DNA of 64,000 nt from contig NZ_JABASR010000003.1 in NCBI RefSeq assembly GCF_016107525.1, positions 223,429 through 287,428 on the forward strand, read 5' to 3'. The position numbers and the translations under genes were made by a program. Shown one piece after another: positions 9,128 to 18,592 of this stretch; within the stretch, counting starts at the first letter, position 1, and each line of letters begins with the position of its first letter. A model generated the notes under the pieces. It made no database searches and was not told the origin of the DNA. It saw only the letters and a list, made by a program, of their open reading frames with translations. Source of the stretch: Psychrobacter aquimaris. GTDB lineage: Bacteria; Pseudomonadota; Gammaproteobacteria; Pseudomonadales; Moraxellaceae.

Positions 9128-9916
9128 ATGACCTCTATCAGCTACGTCAAGCAGCAGCGTATCACTCGACTATGCGTGCGCTGCGGCTTACTCCTTATGC
9201 AGTATGGCGCTGAATCTGCCGTGGTGGTGGACTTATCCAAGCGCTTGGGGCTTGCTTTAGGCATGAACAGCGTCGAATGTTCGCTGAACTTCAATGCCAT
9301 TACCCTGACGACCATCTGCGATGAACGCTGTATCACCACCACCAGAGACACAATCAACCAGAGCATCAACGTCAATTTATTGGTACAAATCCAGCAAATC
9401 GTCAATAAAACTGAAGCGACTGTCGATCGCAATGAGTTGATTGACCGCACGACGCTTGCTTTTGATGAGTTAGATAAAACGGTCTATCCGACATGGCTAG
9501 TCAGTATATTTGTTGGTGCCTCTTGTGCGGCGTTTGCTTATCTGAATGGTGGCAGCTGGTCGATTACGGCGGTGACATTTATCGCAGGTATGGTGGCGAT
9601 GTTTACCCGTATCTATTTGTCCAAACACCACTTTAACCCTTTTATCACCGTCATTGTGACGGCTTTTATTGCCTCACTCATTGGCGCGACGACGTATTAT
9701 TTTGATATTGGCAATAATGCCGATATTGCGGTGGCTTCTAGTGTGTTACTACTGATTCCCAGCTTTCCCCTGATTAATTCTTTGTCAGATATCTTAAAAG
9801 GCTATGTCAATATTGGCGTTGGACGTGCAGTCTTTACCTATATGCTCACTTTGTCCGCGTGTGTTGGCATCGTAATGGCACTGGTGTTACTGCGCATACA
9901 GCACTGGGGGTTTTAG
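9128..9916 (+). CDS. yjjP: YjjP, large subunit of a ThrE-type threonine/serine or dicarboxylate exporter
   Basis: 262 residues that follow E. coli YjjP closely: RITRLCVRCGLLLMQYGAES at the start, then LGMNSVECSLNFNAI and TTICD. The C-terminal half has five membrane helices, including SVLLLIPSFPLINSLSDILKG. The N-terminal domain is soluble. With YjjB it forms the split version of the ThrE exporter; the E. coli pair has been reported to export succinate. The frame extends to 9047, but the ATG at 9128 matches the family start and avoids the DUF503 promoter. Its stop TAG is followed immediately by the ATG of yjjB. Confidence 0.93.
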   Translation: MTSISYVKQQRITRLCVRCGLLLMQYGAESAVVVDLSKRLGLALGMNSVECSLNFNAITLTTICDERCITTTRDTINQSINVNLLVQIQQIVNKTEATVDRNELIDRTTLAFDELDKTVYPTWLVSIFVGASCAAFAYLNGGSWSITAVTFIAGMVAMFTRIYLSKHHFNPFITVIVTAFIASLIGATTYYFDIGNNADIAVASSVLLLIPSFPLINSLSDILKGYVNIGVGRAVFTYMLTLSACVGIVMALVLLRIQHWGF

Positions 9917-10369
9917 ATGTGGTTTATTGAGACCGTTGTGCTGTCTTGCATTATTACCCTTGGCTGGACGCTGATGTTTAGCGTACCCAAACGCTATATC
10001 TTGCCGTGTCTACTGATGACGGCTTTGGGATTTGGGTTAAAGACGGCGCTTGTTTATCAGCATGTCCATTTGGTGATCGCCAGCTTTTTTGGGGCGATGC
10101 TCGCCAGTTTTTTGGGCGTGTATTTTTCTAAAAAATACACCTTACCACCCAAAGCGCTGATCTCGCCCAGTGTCATTTGTATGATGCCGGGTATCGCCGC
10201 TTATAAAGCGATGGTTAGTATGGTACAGATTGGCTATTTTGGCTATTCGGACGAGTTATTTAGCCAAATGATGGTGTATTTGTTTGAAGCCTTATTTGTG
10301 ACCTCAGGATTGGTACTGGGTTTATCCATTCCGGGATTGTTATTTTATAGACGTCGTCCCATTGTTTAG
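9917..10369 (+). CDS. yjjB: YjjB, small subunit of the split ThrE-type exporter
   Basis: 150 residues with four or five membrane helices and the conserved PSVICMMPGIAAYKAM segment near residue 84. It corresponds to the C-terminal half of full-length ThrE and pairs with YjjP in the inner membrane. The start ATG abuts the stop of yjjP with no spacing, so translation is almost certainly coupled. No terminator was seen in the 180 bp before the glutathione reductase gene. Confidence 0.92.
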   Translation: MWFIETVVLSCIITLGWTLMFSVPKRYILPCLLMTALGFGLKTALVYQHVHLVIASFFGAMLASFLGVYFSKKYTLPPKALISPSVICMMPGIAAYKAMVSMVQIGYFGYSDELFSQMMVYLFEALFVTSGLVLGLSIPGLLFYRRRPIV

Positions 10370-10551
10370 GTGGGTTTGGGTCAGTTAGACAGGCTTAAAT
10401 ATCTAAAGGCTAGTCTATGCCTAGTTGAATATTGATTGTACTCAAGTCATTCAACATACCCTAACCATAAAAAACTTGTAGGATGGATGGTAAGACCCAT
10501 TATAGTAGAGTCCAAAACAGCACCAATAATAACTTAACAAAGAGACTTATT

Positions 10552-11907
10552 ATGACCAAACATTATGATTATATCGCCATTGGCGGCGGCAGCGGTGGCA
10601 TTGCTTCAATCAACCGTGCAGCGAGTTATGGCAAAAAATGCGCCATTATCGAAGCCAACCAACTGGGCGGCACTTGTGTGAATTTGGGCTGCGTTCCCAA
10701 AAAAGTGATGTGGTATGGCGCGCAAATTGCCGAAGCCATTCATAAATATGCGCCAGACTATGGGTTCGATGTAGAGGTTAAAGGTTTTGACTTCCAAAAA
10801 CTGGTGCAGAGCCGTCAACAATATATCGAAAATATTCACCGTTCTTACGACAATAACTTGGCAAAAAATGGCGTAGAAGTAATCAAAGGCTTTGCTAAGT
10901 TTGTCGATACCAATACCGTAGAAGTGAATGGCGAACTTATTACTGCCGACCATATTTTGATTGCCACAGGCGGTCATCCGATTCAGCCAGATATTAAAGG
11001 CGCAGAATACGGTATCGATTCTGACGGCTTTTTTGCCTTGAATCATTTGCCAAAACGCGTGGCAATTGTGGGAGCTGGATATATCGCTGTCGAAATCGCA
11101 GGTGTGTTGAACAGTTTGGGCGCTGAAGTACATTTATACGTACGCCAGCACTCACCGCTACGCTCATTTGACCACAGTGTAGTAGAAGCATTGCTCATAG
11201 AGATGGAGCAAGACGGTATTCAATTGCATACCAATACTACGCTCACGGAAGTCAATAAAAACGAAGATGGTAGCCTGACTTTGTGTACCGAAAATGGCAG
11301 CCTAGACACGACAGATTGCTTGATTTGGGCGATTGGTCGTGCGCCATCGACAGACAATATCAACCTGCAAGTGACAGGGGTAGAAACGACCGACACGGGC
11401 AAAATCAAAGTCGATAAGTTCCAAAATACCAATGTTAAGAACATCTATGCAGTCGGCGATATTATCGAAAACAGTGTTGATTTGACGCCAGTGGCGATTG
11501 CAGCAGGTCGACGGCTTTCAGAGCGCTTGTTTAACAACAAGCCTAACGAGCATTTAGACTATACATTAATACCGACGGTTATCTTTACCCACCCAGCTAT
11601 TGGTACGATTGGCTTGTCTGAAATCGATGCAGTTGAGCGCTATGGCAAAGACAATATCAAATGCTATAACTCAACATTTACCTCTATGTATAGCGCGGTG
11701 ACCCAGCATCGTCAGAAATGTATGATGAAACTGGTGTGCTTGGGCGATGATGAAAAAGTCATTGGTCTACACGGCCTTGGCTTTGGCGTCGATGAGATGA
11801 TTCAAGGCTTTGCGGTCGCGATCAAAATGGGCGCGACTAAAGCTGACTTTGACAATACGGTTGCCATTCATCCAACTGGTTCAGAAGAGTTTGTGACAAT
11901 GCGTTAG
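10552..11907 (+). CDS. gor: Glutathione-disulfide reductase
   Basis: 451 residues. Reduces oxidised glutathione with NADPH in the cytoplasm as an FAD homodimer. The FAD-binding GGGSGG motif is at residues 11-16, the redox disulfide is [13 protein letters not shown] with C42 and C47, and the C-terminal active site is [12 protein letters not shown] at the end. The NADPH domain has [17 protein letters not shown]. The length is that of the family (E. coli Gor has 450). The frame opens at 10483, but only the ATG at 10552 places the FAD motif at the usual distance from the N terminus. It seems monocistronic, with a terminator downstream. Confidence 0.96.
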   Translation: MTKHYDYIAIGGGSGGIASINRAASYGKKCAIIEANQLGGTCVNLGCVPKKVMWYGAQIAEAIHKYAPDYGFDVEVKGFDFQKLVQSRQQYIENIHRSYDNNLAKNGVEVIKGFAKFVDTNTVEVNGELITADHILIATGGHPIQPDIKGAEYGIDSDGFFALNHLPKRVAIVGAGYIAVEIAGVLNSLGAEVHLYVRQHSPLRSFDHSVVEALLIEMEQDGIQLHTNTTLTEVNKNEDGSLTLCTENGSLDTTDCLIWAIGRAPSTDNINLQVTGVETTDTGKIKVDKFQNTNVKNIYAVGDIIENSVDLTPVAIAAGRRLSERLFNNKPNEHLDYTLIPTVIFTHPAIGTIGLSEIDAVERYGKDNIKCYNSTFTSMYSAVTQHRQKCMMKLVCLGDDEKVIGLHGLGFGVDEMIQGFAVAIKMGATKADFDNTVAIHPTGSEEFVTMR

Positions 11908-11974
11908 TCAAATGCGTTAGTCATTAGCCGCTAGACAGACTGGGCGAGATCACCCACAATTTTAGCAATTAAAA

Positions 11975-12004
11975 AAAAGGATGCTTATTAGGCGTCCTTT
12001 TTAT
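11975..12004 (+). terminator. Intrinsic terminator of gor
   Basis: The stem AAAAGGATGC pairs with GCGTCCTTTT across the loop TTATTAG, followed by more T residues. There is one internal G-T pair. It lies 67 bp after the gor stop. Confidence 0.8.
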
Positions 12005-12038
12005 TTTAAGTCATTAAAACAGCCTGTATATCGAAGTG

Positions 12039-12407
12039 TTAATTACCCAACACCCATTCATCATTCACTTGATAGACCTTAAAATTGGTCTTATTAGTGC
12101 GGCTCTCCCCCGCGATCGTCTGGGTGATATCAGCGGTACACATATAAGTATTGTCGCCCTCGACAGTGTCACAGTTGATATTCTCGACGCGTTCAAGCTT
12201 TGGCATCATACCTTCCATCATGCCGCTCATGGCTTTTGCCATCTCGTCATTGCCTGCGTTCGCCATCGCATCGTTCATCATGCTATTGGCTTGCTCGTAT
12301 TGTGCTTCGATTAGGCCTTCAACTGTGCTTTCAGAAGGTGCATTAGAGCATGCGGCAAATAGCGGTGTCAGTAATGCGATGACTGCCAGTTTCTTTAGAT
12401 TAGTCAT
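12039..12407 (-). CDS. Small lipoprotein of unknown function
   Basis: 122 residues with a lipoprotein signal (MTNLKKLAVIALLTPLFAAC, cysteine 20). The mature part has a methionine-rich helical stretch (YEQANSMMNDAMANAGNDEM, then SGMMEGMMP). A short beta-rich C terminus carries two more cysteines (INCDTVEGDNTYMC) that could form a disulfide, and ends VYQVNDEWVLGN. The end looks like the DUF4878/lumazine-binding type of lipoprotein fold, but I would not name a family. It converges on gor. Confidence 0.65.
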   Translation of the reverse strand: MTNLKKLAVIALLTPLFAACSNAPSESTVEGLIEAQYEQANSMMNDAMANAGNDEMAKAMSGMMEGMMPKLERVENINCDTVEGDNTYMCTADITQTIAGESRTNKTNFKVYQVNDEWVLGN

Positions 12408-12605
12408 GTCAATCTCAATGTATCTGTAATATTACTTCACTATACAGAACTACTTCGAAATGCCCAACTTAATTTTAGAATATAAGTTCAGATTTATGAT
12501 GAATAGCTCTTACAATGCAAGTGAGATGAAAGAATTAAAGTGCGGCTCATACTGACAGCACATTCACGATACTGCTATGATGCGCTTAACAATGACCGCT
12601 GAGAG

Positions 12606-12818
12606 ATGACTGTGTGGCAGGTGTACTTTTTTATATTACCGATTGGTCTGGGAATTATGACCTTGGCAGCAAGCTTGTTATTTTTGTTTGCGTATCTGAT
12701 GTCTGATGACAATGCCACGCGCTTACCCGCTTTTAACTGGTTCAAGCGCTTAATTATCGTGGCATTTATACTGCTCAGTGTTGGGCTATTTATGACCTTT
12801 GGTCATTTTTGGGGTTGA
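12606..12818 (+). CDS. Small two-helix membrane protein
   Basis: 70 residues with two clear membrane helices (about 5-32 and 46-65) joined by a short polar loop SDDNATRLPAFNWFKR. The ATG at 12606 follows AGAG. No family is recognised. It ends 20 bp before the stop of the convergent GNAT gene. A real gene is likely because hydrophobic and charged residues are ordered as in a hairpin membrane protein. Confidence 0.55.
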   Translation: MTVWQVYFFILPIGLGIMTLAASLLFLFAYLMSDDNATRLPAFNWFKRLIIVAFILLSVGLFMTFGHFWG

Positions 12819-12837
12819 TTCAAGCAGATCGGCTGTA

Positions 12838-13461
12838 TTAAATAACCATTTTTTCTAGTTCTAATAGTTCTAAATCTTCACGCTTTGGCTCGCCATTATT
12901 ACCATCGTTTGGAAACGGCATTTTATTGCCATTCAACTGATAACCACGGCGCTGATAGTAAGCCAACAACTCAGGACGATGGCTTAAAATAGACATGGTC
13001 AAATGCGCTGTTTTTTTATCAGCTGCTTGCCCATCTGACTGTAGATGACGAGTAGCAAAGGTTTCTGCGGCGTGTAAAATCACATTGCCAACACCCTTCC
13101 CTTGCAACACAGGATGCACCGCAAACATACCGATATAGGCTTTGTGGCTTGAGTCAGCATCGGTTTTGATATCGACAGCGATACAACCGAGTATCTCACC
13201 CGTTTCCTCTCCATCACGGTCGCCCGTTGTCGTTTTTGGATAAACGAAGTAATAGTGATTAGGGTCATTGATTACGGCAGCGAGCTCGGCTGACGTGGTT
13301 CGAATACCACCAATTAAATCCGCCTCATTGGTCCAGCCTGATGTCTCGCGATAACAGCGATTTAACAATTGCTCAAGTGCATTAATATCATCGGCTTGCG
13401 CTTGTCGTAAAAATACGGACTCTCTATCCAAGTGGTCTTTATCTATATGGTTTTTATTCAT
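12838..13461 (-). CDS. GNAT-family N-acetyltransferase
   Basis: 207 residues. The N-terminal part starts VFLRQAQADDINALEQLLNRCY, a usual GNAT beginning. The acetyl-CoA-binding motif A is MFAVHPVLQGKGVGNVILHAAE, with the QGKGVG pyrophosphate loop near residue 117. A later ELLAYYQRRGYQ is the standard motif B end. The acceptor substrate is unknown. The ATG at 13459-13461 follows GGAAAGGAAAAA. The downstream neighbour is convergent and the upstream gene (Rieske oxidoreductase) is co-directional with a 90-bp gap. Confidence 0.85.
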   Translation of the reverse strand: MNKNHIDKDHLDRESVFLRQAQADDINALEQLLNRCYRETSGWTNEADLIGGIRTTSAELAAVINDPNHYYFVYPKTTTGDRDGEETGEILGCIAVDIKTDADSSHKAYIGMFAVHPVLQGKGVGNVILHAAETFATRHLQSDGQAADKKTAHLTMSILSHRPELLAYYQRRGYQLNGNKMPFPNDGNNGEPKREDLELLELEKMVI

Positions 13462-13551
13462 ATTATAGTTTTTCCTTTCCTTGTTTATATTAAAAAAACT
13501 GACCCAAATCGATAGGCCAGCCTTAATAGTAATATGTATCCGTTTTGAGTA

Positions 13552-15189
13552 CTAGGGCGATAACGCCTGTGCTTGGTCGATAATATTAAATCCTGCATTG
13601 AGCTGTGCACGCGTTGGTGCATGACCACGGCGGAGTAGTTCAGAAAAGGCAACCAACTCTTTATCACGCCCTAAAGTGCTAGCCGCACTAGCACGTGTGT
13701 TTTCCCCAACATCATCAAAGTAGTATTCGATATAATCTAACGTATCTGGCGAACCAAACAAGATATTATTATCAGGTGTCTTCGCATGCCCACTATAGCG
13801 TAGGCTCTTGCCATATTGCATCGTCCAAAAGAAAGGGATACGCGCGGCGAGCGAGTTGACACTATCATCATTTAATATCGCAGCCGCAGTCACTAAGCCA
13901 TGTTGCAAAGCCACGCGCCAATGTTCGATGCGCATGCGCCCCATTTGTCCAGAAGCTTTCGCAATATCGCCCAATGCATAAACACCCTCACGCAGCTGCA
14001 AATGCTCATCCACTTGCACACCATCTGGCGCGTTTACTCCCTCGAACAATTCTGTACGTGGTGCTACGCCAGTCCCTAAAATGACGATGTCTGCATCGAC
14101 TTGCTCACCATTTGCTAATTTAATAGCACCAACTTGCGAAAAATTACTGCCGCTATGCTCATTCGCTTTTTCGACCTCAACGATTTCGGTCACGCTGGCA
14201 TCAAAGACAAACTGAATCCCATTTTCTTCATGCAGCTTGATCAGCGCATTACTGACGGTTTCAGAGACGATATTTCCCATCACGCGATGGTCTTGTCCGA
14301 TGACCGTAATAGAAGCCGTCGTGCCTGCTTGTGCCAATGCGGAAGCGACCTCCATACCGATAAAGCCAGTACCGACAATCACCACACGCTGATCGTGACT
14401 GGCCGCTTTGATCAATTTGGCATCATTCATACTACGTAAGGTATAAACGCCATCAAGTTCAGCCCCTTTAAAGGGAGGAATCTTTGGCTCAGCACCTGTT
14501 GCAACCACTAAGAAATCAGCGGTTTGTCTGTCACTATGACCAGTTTTATCTTTAATGACAATCGTACGTTCATTGGGCAATACTTCGCTGACGGTTTGAT
14601 TCAAGCGCAAATGAATATCGTGTTTGCTCGCCCAATCTGCACCGCCCAGTAGAAGCTTTTCTTCAGGCATATTGCCCGCTAAAAATGCTTTGGACAATAA
14701 TGGACGGTTATAAGGAGCCTTGTCATCAGCACTAATCAAGGTAATTTTGCCGCCATAGCCAGTGTTACGCAGCTGATGCGCCGTCATAAAACCTGCTGCG
14801 CCACCACCCACGATGAACGTATGCGTATCGATAAGCTTATCATTTGCAATCTGTTTATCTATCTTGGCTGAGATATTCACCGTCAAGCTGTCGCCATTAT
14901 CGGTCACTTCGTATTGAGTCAAGCCTGCTGTCGCTACTGGCTCTAATAGCGTCCCATCGCGGCTATCAAAAGTCGCATGATGCCAAGGACAGACCACACG
15001 ATTGCCACAACGTAAGCCTGTGCCTAAATCTGCGCCTGCGTGCGGGCATTTACCATCAAACGCCTGAAACTCATCGTCGTCGCGGGTAATTAAAATGATA
15101 CTATCATCCTCTTGCTTGTACGATTTCATGCCGCCACTGGCAATATCGGCCTTATTAATAGTCACTGTGTGAATCGTTGCATTGGTCAT
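13552..15189 (-). CDS. Rieske/FAD-dependent oxidoreductase (AIF-like ferredoxin reductase)
   Basis: 545 residues with two parts. Residues 1-110 form a Rieske [2Fe-2S] domain with CPH at 48-50 and CPWH at 67-70. From residue 123 there is a pyridine nucleotide-disulfide oxidoreductase: FAD-binding VGGGAAGF near 128-134, NAD(P)-binding VIVGTGFIGMEVAS near 270, and the FAD ribityl motif VYALGDIA. The order matches AIFM3/Nfrl-type proteins, which pass electrons from NAD(P)H to an iron-sulfur partner. The natural partner is unknown. The ATG has an AAGGAAG ribosome binding site. A 90-bp gap precedes the GNAT gene. Confidence 0.87.
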   Translation of the reverse strand: MTNATIHTVTINKADIASGGMKSYKQEDDSIILITRDDDEFQAFDGKCPHAGADLGTGLRCGNRVVCPWHHATFDSRDGTLLEPVATAGLTQYEVTDNGDSLTVNISAKIDKQIANDKLIDTHTFIVGGGAAGFMTAHQLRNTGYGGKITLISADDKAPYNRPLLSKAFLAGNMPEEKLLLGGADWASKHDIHLRLNQTVSEVLPNERTIVIKDKTGHSDRQTADFLVVATGAEPKIPPFKGAELDGVYTLRSMNDAKLIKAASHDQRVVIVGTGFIGMEVASALAQAGTTASITVIGQDHRVMGNIVSETVSNALIKLHEENGIQFVFDASVTEIVEVEKANEHSGSNFSQVGAIKLANGEQVDADIVILGTGVAPRTELFEGVNAPDGVQVDEHLQLREGVYALGDIAKASGQMGRMRIEHWRVALQHGLVTAAAILNDDSVNSLAARIPFFWTMQYGKSLRYSGHAKTPDNNILFGSPDTLDYIEYYFDDVGENTRASAASTLGRDKELVAFSELLRRGHAPTRAQLNAGFNIIDQAQALSP

Positions 15190-15456
15190 AAGTCTTCCTT
15201 AACAGTTATAATGGTTTCCTGAATCAAACGTGTTGAAAATAACCATATCGCATCAGCCAGTTTCAACGAAAAATGTTGTTCTCGATGTGTTTATTTAAAT
15301 GCTTTTTTAAAACGCTACGCATTGATAGTAGCAAGACACTTTCACACACGCTGTTTTTTTGTATGTTTCCTGCGTTGCAAAACGTAATCTTTAACTGTTA
15401 ACCCCTATGCTTACCCATTCTTTTTAACTCTTATCCTCAACATAAAAGACGACTTT

Positions 15457-16743
15457 ATGACTTCTCGTGATGACATAACCGATATGAACGCCAGCCCTCA
15501 ATCTGCTCTTGAAAGCACTCAACCTGATAACGAGTTACCTGCTAATGGGTCGTTTAATAATGAGCAGTTTGATATGGCAAGTGTCGATATTACCGCAGCG
15601 ACGGATACTGCGCAGTTACCGCAGCCTATTCAACCGCCTGTACAGCAAGCAACCTATAAAGCCCACGCAACAGACTTTATCGTTAACGAGCTATTGCCGC
15701 TCGAATTCACAGGCGAAGGTGAGCATTTATGGCTGCATATCCAAAAATCAGGGATGAATACCGCTTATCTTGCCAAACTGCTGTCAGAGTGGGCAGAGAT
15801 TCCTCTGCGCGATGTTGGTTATTCAGGCCTGAAAGATCGCCATGCCTTGACAACGCAGTGGTTTAGTTTAAGAATACCAAAAAAGCAATTACCAATATCT
15901 GAATTTGCACCAGTCGATATCGGAGCTGATGAATCGGTCACTATCCTCGACCAGCAATGGCATAATAAAAAGCTCAATCGCGGCACGCATCGCGCCAATC
16001 AATTTATCATCACCTTGCGTGATATCCGCTTTGCTGATTTTGATACAACATTGCCAGTGCCTGAGCAACTATTATCGGCAAAGCAAGATGTCGAGCGGCA
16101 TTTAGAAAACATCGCTACAACTGGCGTACCCAATTATTTTGGTCCTCAGCGCTTTGGACGAAATGGCAATAATGTCAGAGAAGCATTATCACTGTTTGCG
16201 CGCCCACCGCAACAAAGTCGACCACAACCCAAAAAGAGCAAACGCAAGCACGCACCACGTGAGCAAAACACGATGGAATTGTCTGCCGCACGCAGCTTGA
16301 TTTTTAATGAGATATTGGCAGCACGAGTGCGTGGTGGTAGTTGGAATACTGGGCTGGCAGGTGAAGTGTTTAACTTAGAGGGTTCAGGATCAATATTTAC
16401 TAGCGACGCCATAGACGACACGTTGCGTACACGCCTTGAGACGGGTGATATTCATCCCACTGCTGCGTTATGGGGCAAGGATAATGATAAAGTCAGCGGC
16501 GTGGCGGCAAATATTGAAAAAAACGTGATTCAGCAAAATCCGCTACTAGCTCGCTTGGCAAATGGCTTAGAGCAGCGCGATATAAAAGCACAGCGACGCG
16601 CGCTGCGCCTACCTATTGAAGCGCTATCTTGGGAATGGCAGGATAAAGATGAGGCGCAAACATTGATACTCAGCTTTACTTTAACGACAGGTAGTTTTGC
16701 GACGAGTGTCTTGGCAAGCGTAACAAAACAATTAATATACTAA
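15457..16743 (+). CDS. truD: tRNA pseudouridine(13) synthase TruD
   Basis: 428 residues against 349 in E. coli. The catalytic aspartate is D127 in GYSGLKDRHALTTQW, and the family motif PNYFGPQRFGRNGNN follows near residue 225. The protein converts U13 of tRNA(Glu) to pseudouridine. The extra length comes from a polar, probably disordered N-terminal tail of about 65 residues and a basic insert (QPKKSKRKHAPREQ) near residue 260. The ATG at 15457 is the first good start; its ribosome binding site (AAGACGAC) is weak. It is isolated from other tRNA genes and converges on the GGDEF gene. Confidence 0.93.
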   Translation: MTSRDDITDMNASPQSALESTQPDNELPANGSFNNEQFDMASVDITAATDTAQLPQPIQPPVQQATYKAHATDFIVNELLPLEFTGEGEHLWLHIQKSGMNTAYLAKLLSEWAEIPLRDVGYSGLKDRHALTTQWFSLRIPKKQLPISEFAPVDIGADESVTILDQQWHNKKLNRGTHRANQFIITLRDIRFADFDTTLPVPEQLLSAKQDVERHLENIATTGVPNYFGPQRFGRNGNNVREALSLFARPPQQSRPQPKKSKRKHAPREQNTMELSAARSLIFNEILAARVRGGSWNTGLAGEVFNLEGSGSIFTSDAIDDTLRTRLETGDIHPTAALWGKDNDKVSGVAANIEKNVIQQNPLLARLANGLEQRDIKAQRRALRLPIEALSWEWQDKDEAQTLILSFTLTTGSFATSVLASVTKQLIY

Positions 16744-16775
16744 AGCGTATTCGATCCTTAAACGATGGCAGCTAG

Positions 16776-18227
16776 TTATGTGCCATAGAGCGCCGCAATA
16801 GTATTGTTTTCTGCCAACATCTCGTTGGCACTCACCACTTGATCACGTCCACAGTCTTTGGCTTCGTATAAAGCCTTGTCCGCCATACAAATTAAGCGCT
16901 GGCAAATATCGTGAGGTAGCTGCGCTGTAGGCGTTTGGCGACTCCCGTGTTTACTGCTGTATGATCTAATTCTTTGCGGTTTAGCAAGCGACTGCGCTGC
17001 TTCTTTTTTGTTCAGAGTTTCGCAGGCTTGTTTTATGCAAGTACGCTCGTCATGGGTCAGTGTATATAGTCCCAAGCTGGCGGTCACACTAAAGATAATA
17101 CTGTCATCGACCGTGATGACATGTTTAGCAATAACGCGCCGTAATTGTTCAGCAATTATCATAGCTGTATCGTGAGTCGTATCTGGCAATACAATCAAAA
17201 ACTCTTCACCGCCATAGCGACTCACGATTGTTTCATCAGTTAAAGACTGCAAGAGCGTCTGCGCAACCTCCACCAAAACTCGGTCCCCTACCTCATGACC
17301 GTAGCTATCATTGACATCCTTAAACCAATCCAAATCCAATAAAATAATACTGATGTCTTGATGATCTTCTACTGACTTCAGCACCTGCTTCATTTGCGTC
17401 AGACCATAACGGCGGCTTTTTAGTTGGGTTAACTCATCTTGATTAGCATGCTGCAAAATTTCTTTTTTACTGTCATCTAGTATTAGTAACAAGATACGAA
17501 ACATATAGATGATAAAAATAGCTTTTGGTAGCGCCATATAAATATGTGTCGAACGCCAAAAAAAAGCGGAAGATCGACGCAATTGATTAACACTGTCCCA
17601 ATGTAGCGTGCCATTTTTAAAAATAGAGGCAGAGATGGCGTTTTCGATCATCGTCATTTCACTATAGTTGATATAACTATAAGTATCGAGAGGAACAACT
17701 GTAAGGGTCATTTGACGTAGATTGGGCAAAGTGACGCCAAAATAAGGAATAAATGTGACTGCTAAAATGATGGCTACGTGCCCTAAAAACGCTCGCCATA
17801 CATAGCGCCGACGTATAAGCATCATCCCTAGCATTGCACCGCCTACTAAGGAAACGCCAGCTACCAAACTACTATGCCCTAACACTAAAATAACAATTGC
17901 GATATAGACACTATAGACAGTGATTAGTATGCCTTGCCATTTATACAAATTACGATTGTTTTTTTTGATAGGTGAAAAGTGAGTTGTCATCCATAATAAA
18001 AATAAAGCCACCAGTGTCACGCCAAACCATAGTGGATAAAGCAGCCCTATATCGACATAGGTATCATAAACATCGCGGCGCCACCAAACGAACAAACACC
18101 ACAGCCAGTGTAAAGACACTTCCATCACCATAAATGAAGCTAATAATGAGGTTCTATCAGCAGCTTGCCACTCAAAAATTGCTTGAGAAAGCTTGTTGTA
18201 GCCTAGATGGGATATCGATAAAGCCAT
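16776..18227 (-). CDS. Membrane-bound diguanylate cyclase (GGDEF)
   Basis: 483 residues from the ATG at 18225-18227; a TTG 48 bases upstream is in frame but less likely. Five or six membrane helices fill the N-terminal part. They are interrupted by a likely periplasmic loop of about 60 residues (LRQMTLTVVPLDTYS to HWDSVNQLRR) that may sense a signal. The C-terminal GGDEF domain has LDLDWFKDVNDSYGHEVGD and the active-site RYGGEEF, so it should make cyclic di-GMP. The RxxD product-inhibition site is not obvious. An insert of about 35 residues (KEAAQSLAKPQRIRSYSSK) lies within the domain before the conserved CMADKALYEAKDCGR end. Confidence 0.88.
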   Translation of the reverse strand: MALSISHLGYNKLSQAIFEWQAADRTSLLASFMVMEVSLHWLWCLFVWWRRDVYDTYVDIGLLYPLWFGVTLVALFLLWMTTHFSPIKKNNRNLYKWQGILITVYSVYIAIVILVLGHSSLVAGVSLVGGAMLGMMLIRRRYVWRAFLGHVAIILAVTFIPYFGVTLPNLRQMTLTVVPLDTYSYINYSEMTMIENAISASIFKNGTLHWDSVNQLRRSSAFFWRSTHIYMALPKAIFIIYMFRILLLILDDSKKEILQHANQDELTQLKSRRYGLTQMKQVLKSVEDHQDISIILLDLDWFKDVNDSYGHEVGDRVLVEVAQTLLQSLTDETIVSRYGGEEFLIVLPDTTHDTAMIIAEQLRRVIAKHVITVDDSIIFSVTASLGLYTLTHDERTCIKQACETLNKKEAAQSLAKPQRIRSYSSKHGSRQTPTAQLPHDICQRLICMADKALYEAKDCGRDQVVSANEMLAENNTIAALYGT

Positions 18228-18592
18228 AATAGGGCTACCGCAAGAGTGAAGGTTATTAAGTCGAAATGAAAACAATTAAGTAAAAATCAAAAGCCTAAAT
18301 CAACAATAATAATAAATGGTATAAGCTTTTACCTTATTACCATTTCCAAAAACTGGAGTAGATAAGAAAGCGAGTATCAATACTACACTTTGTAAACTAG
18401 GTGAGATTTAACACCGACAACTCTATTTATAAAAATTAATACCACACATCTAGTGTGGCGATTTTTGTCGCAGTTATCAACCTATTTAATGGCTTTGTAC
18501 ATCAACATATGACGCCTTGTTTTTGACTAGCTTATCAATTGATACTTCAGGTTAGGCGACTTTTAACACCTTAGCCAGCAATTGACGTTAGA
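18228..18592. other. Intergenic region with one copy of a dispersed repeat
   Basis: 365 bp between two minus-strand genes. The recognisable content is the 18336-18415 repeat, annotated separately. The remainder is AT-rich, without hairpins or frames I can support. The GGDEF promoter should lie in its left half. Confidence 0.5.
18336..18415. repeat. Dispersed intergenic repeat, copy A
   Basis: About 80 bp that align by eye, at roughly 70-75 percent identity, with 38862-38938. The most conserved core is AAAGCGAGTATCA followed by RTAYTACA, and the flanks share TACCATT, CAAAAA and GAGTAG. Both copies lie between two co-directional minus-strand genes, in the same orientation. There is no coding frame in common. 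Confidence 0.65.

Noticed and set aside
10606..11133. A 175-codon minus-strand frame opposite gor
   Set aside because: It is fully inside an unmistakable enzyme gene and shows no domain, signal or initiation site.
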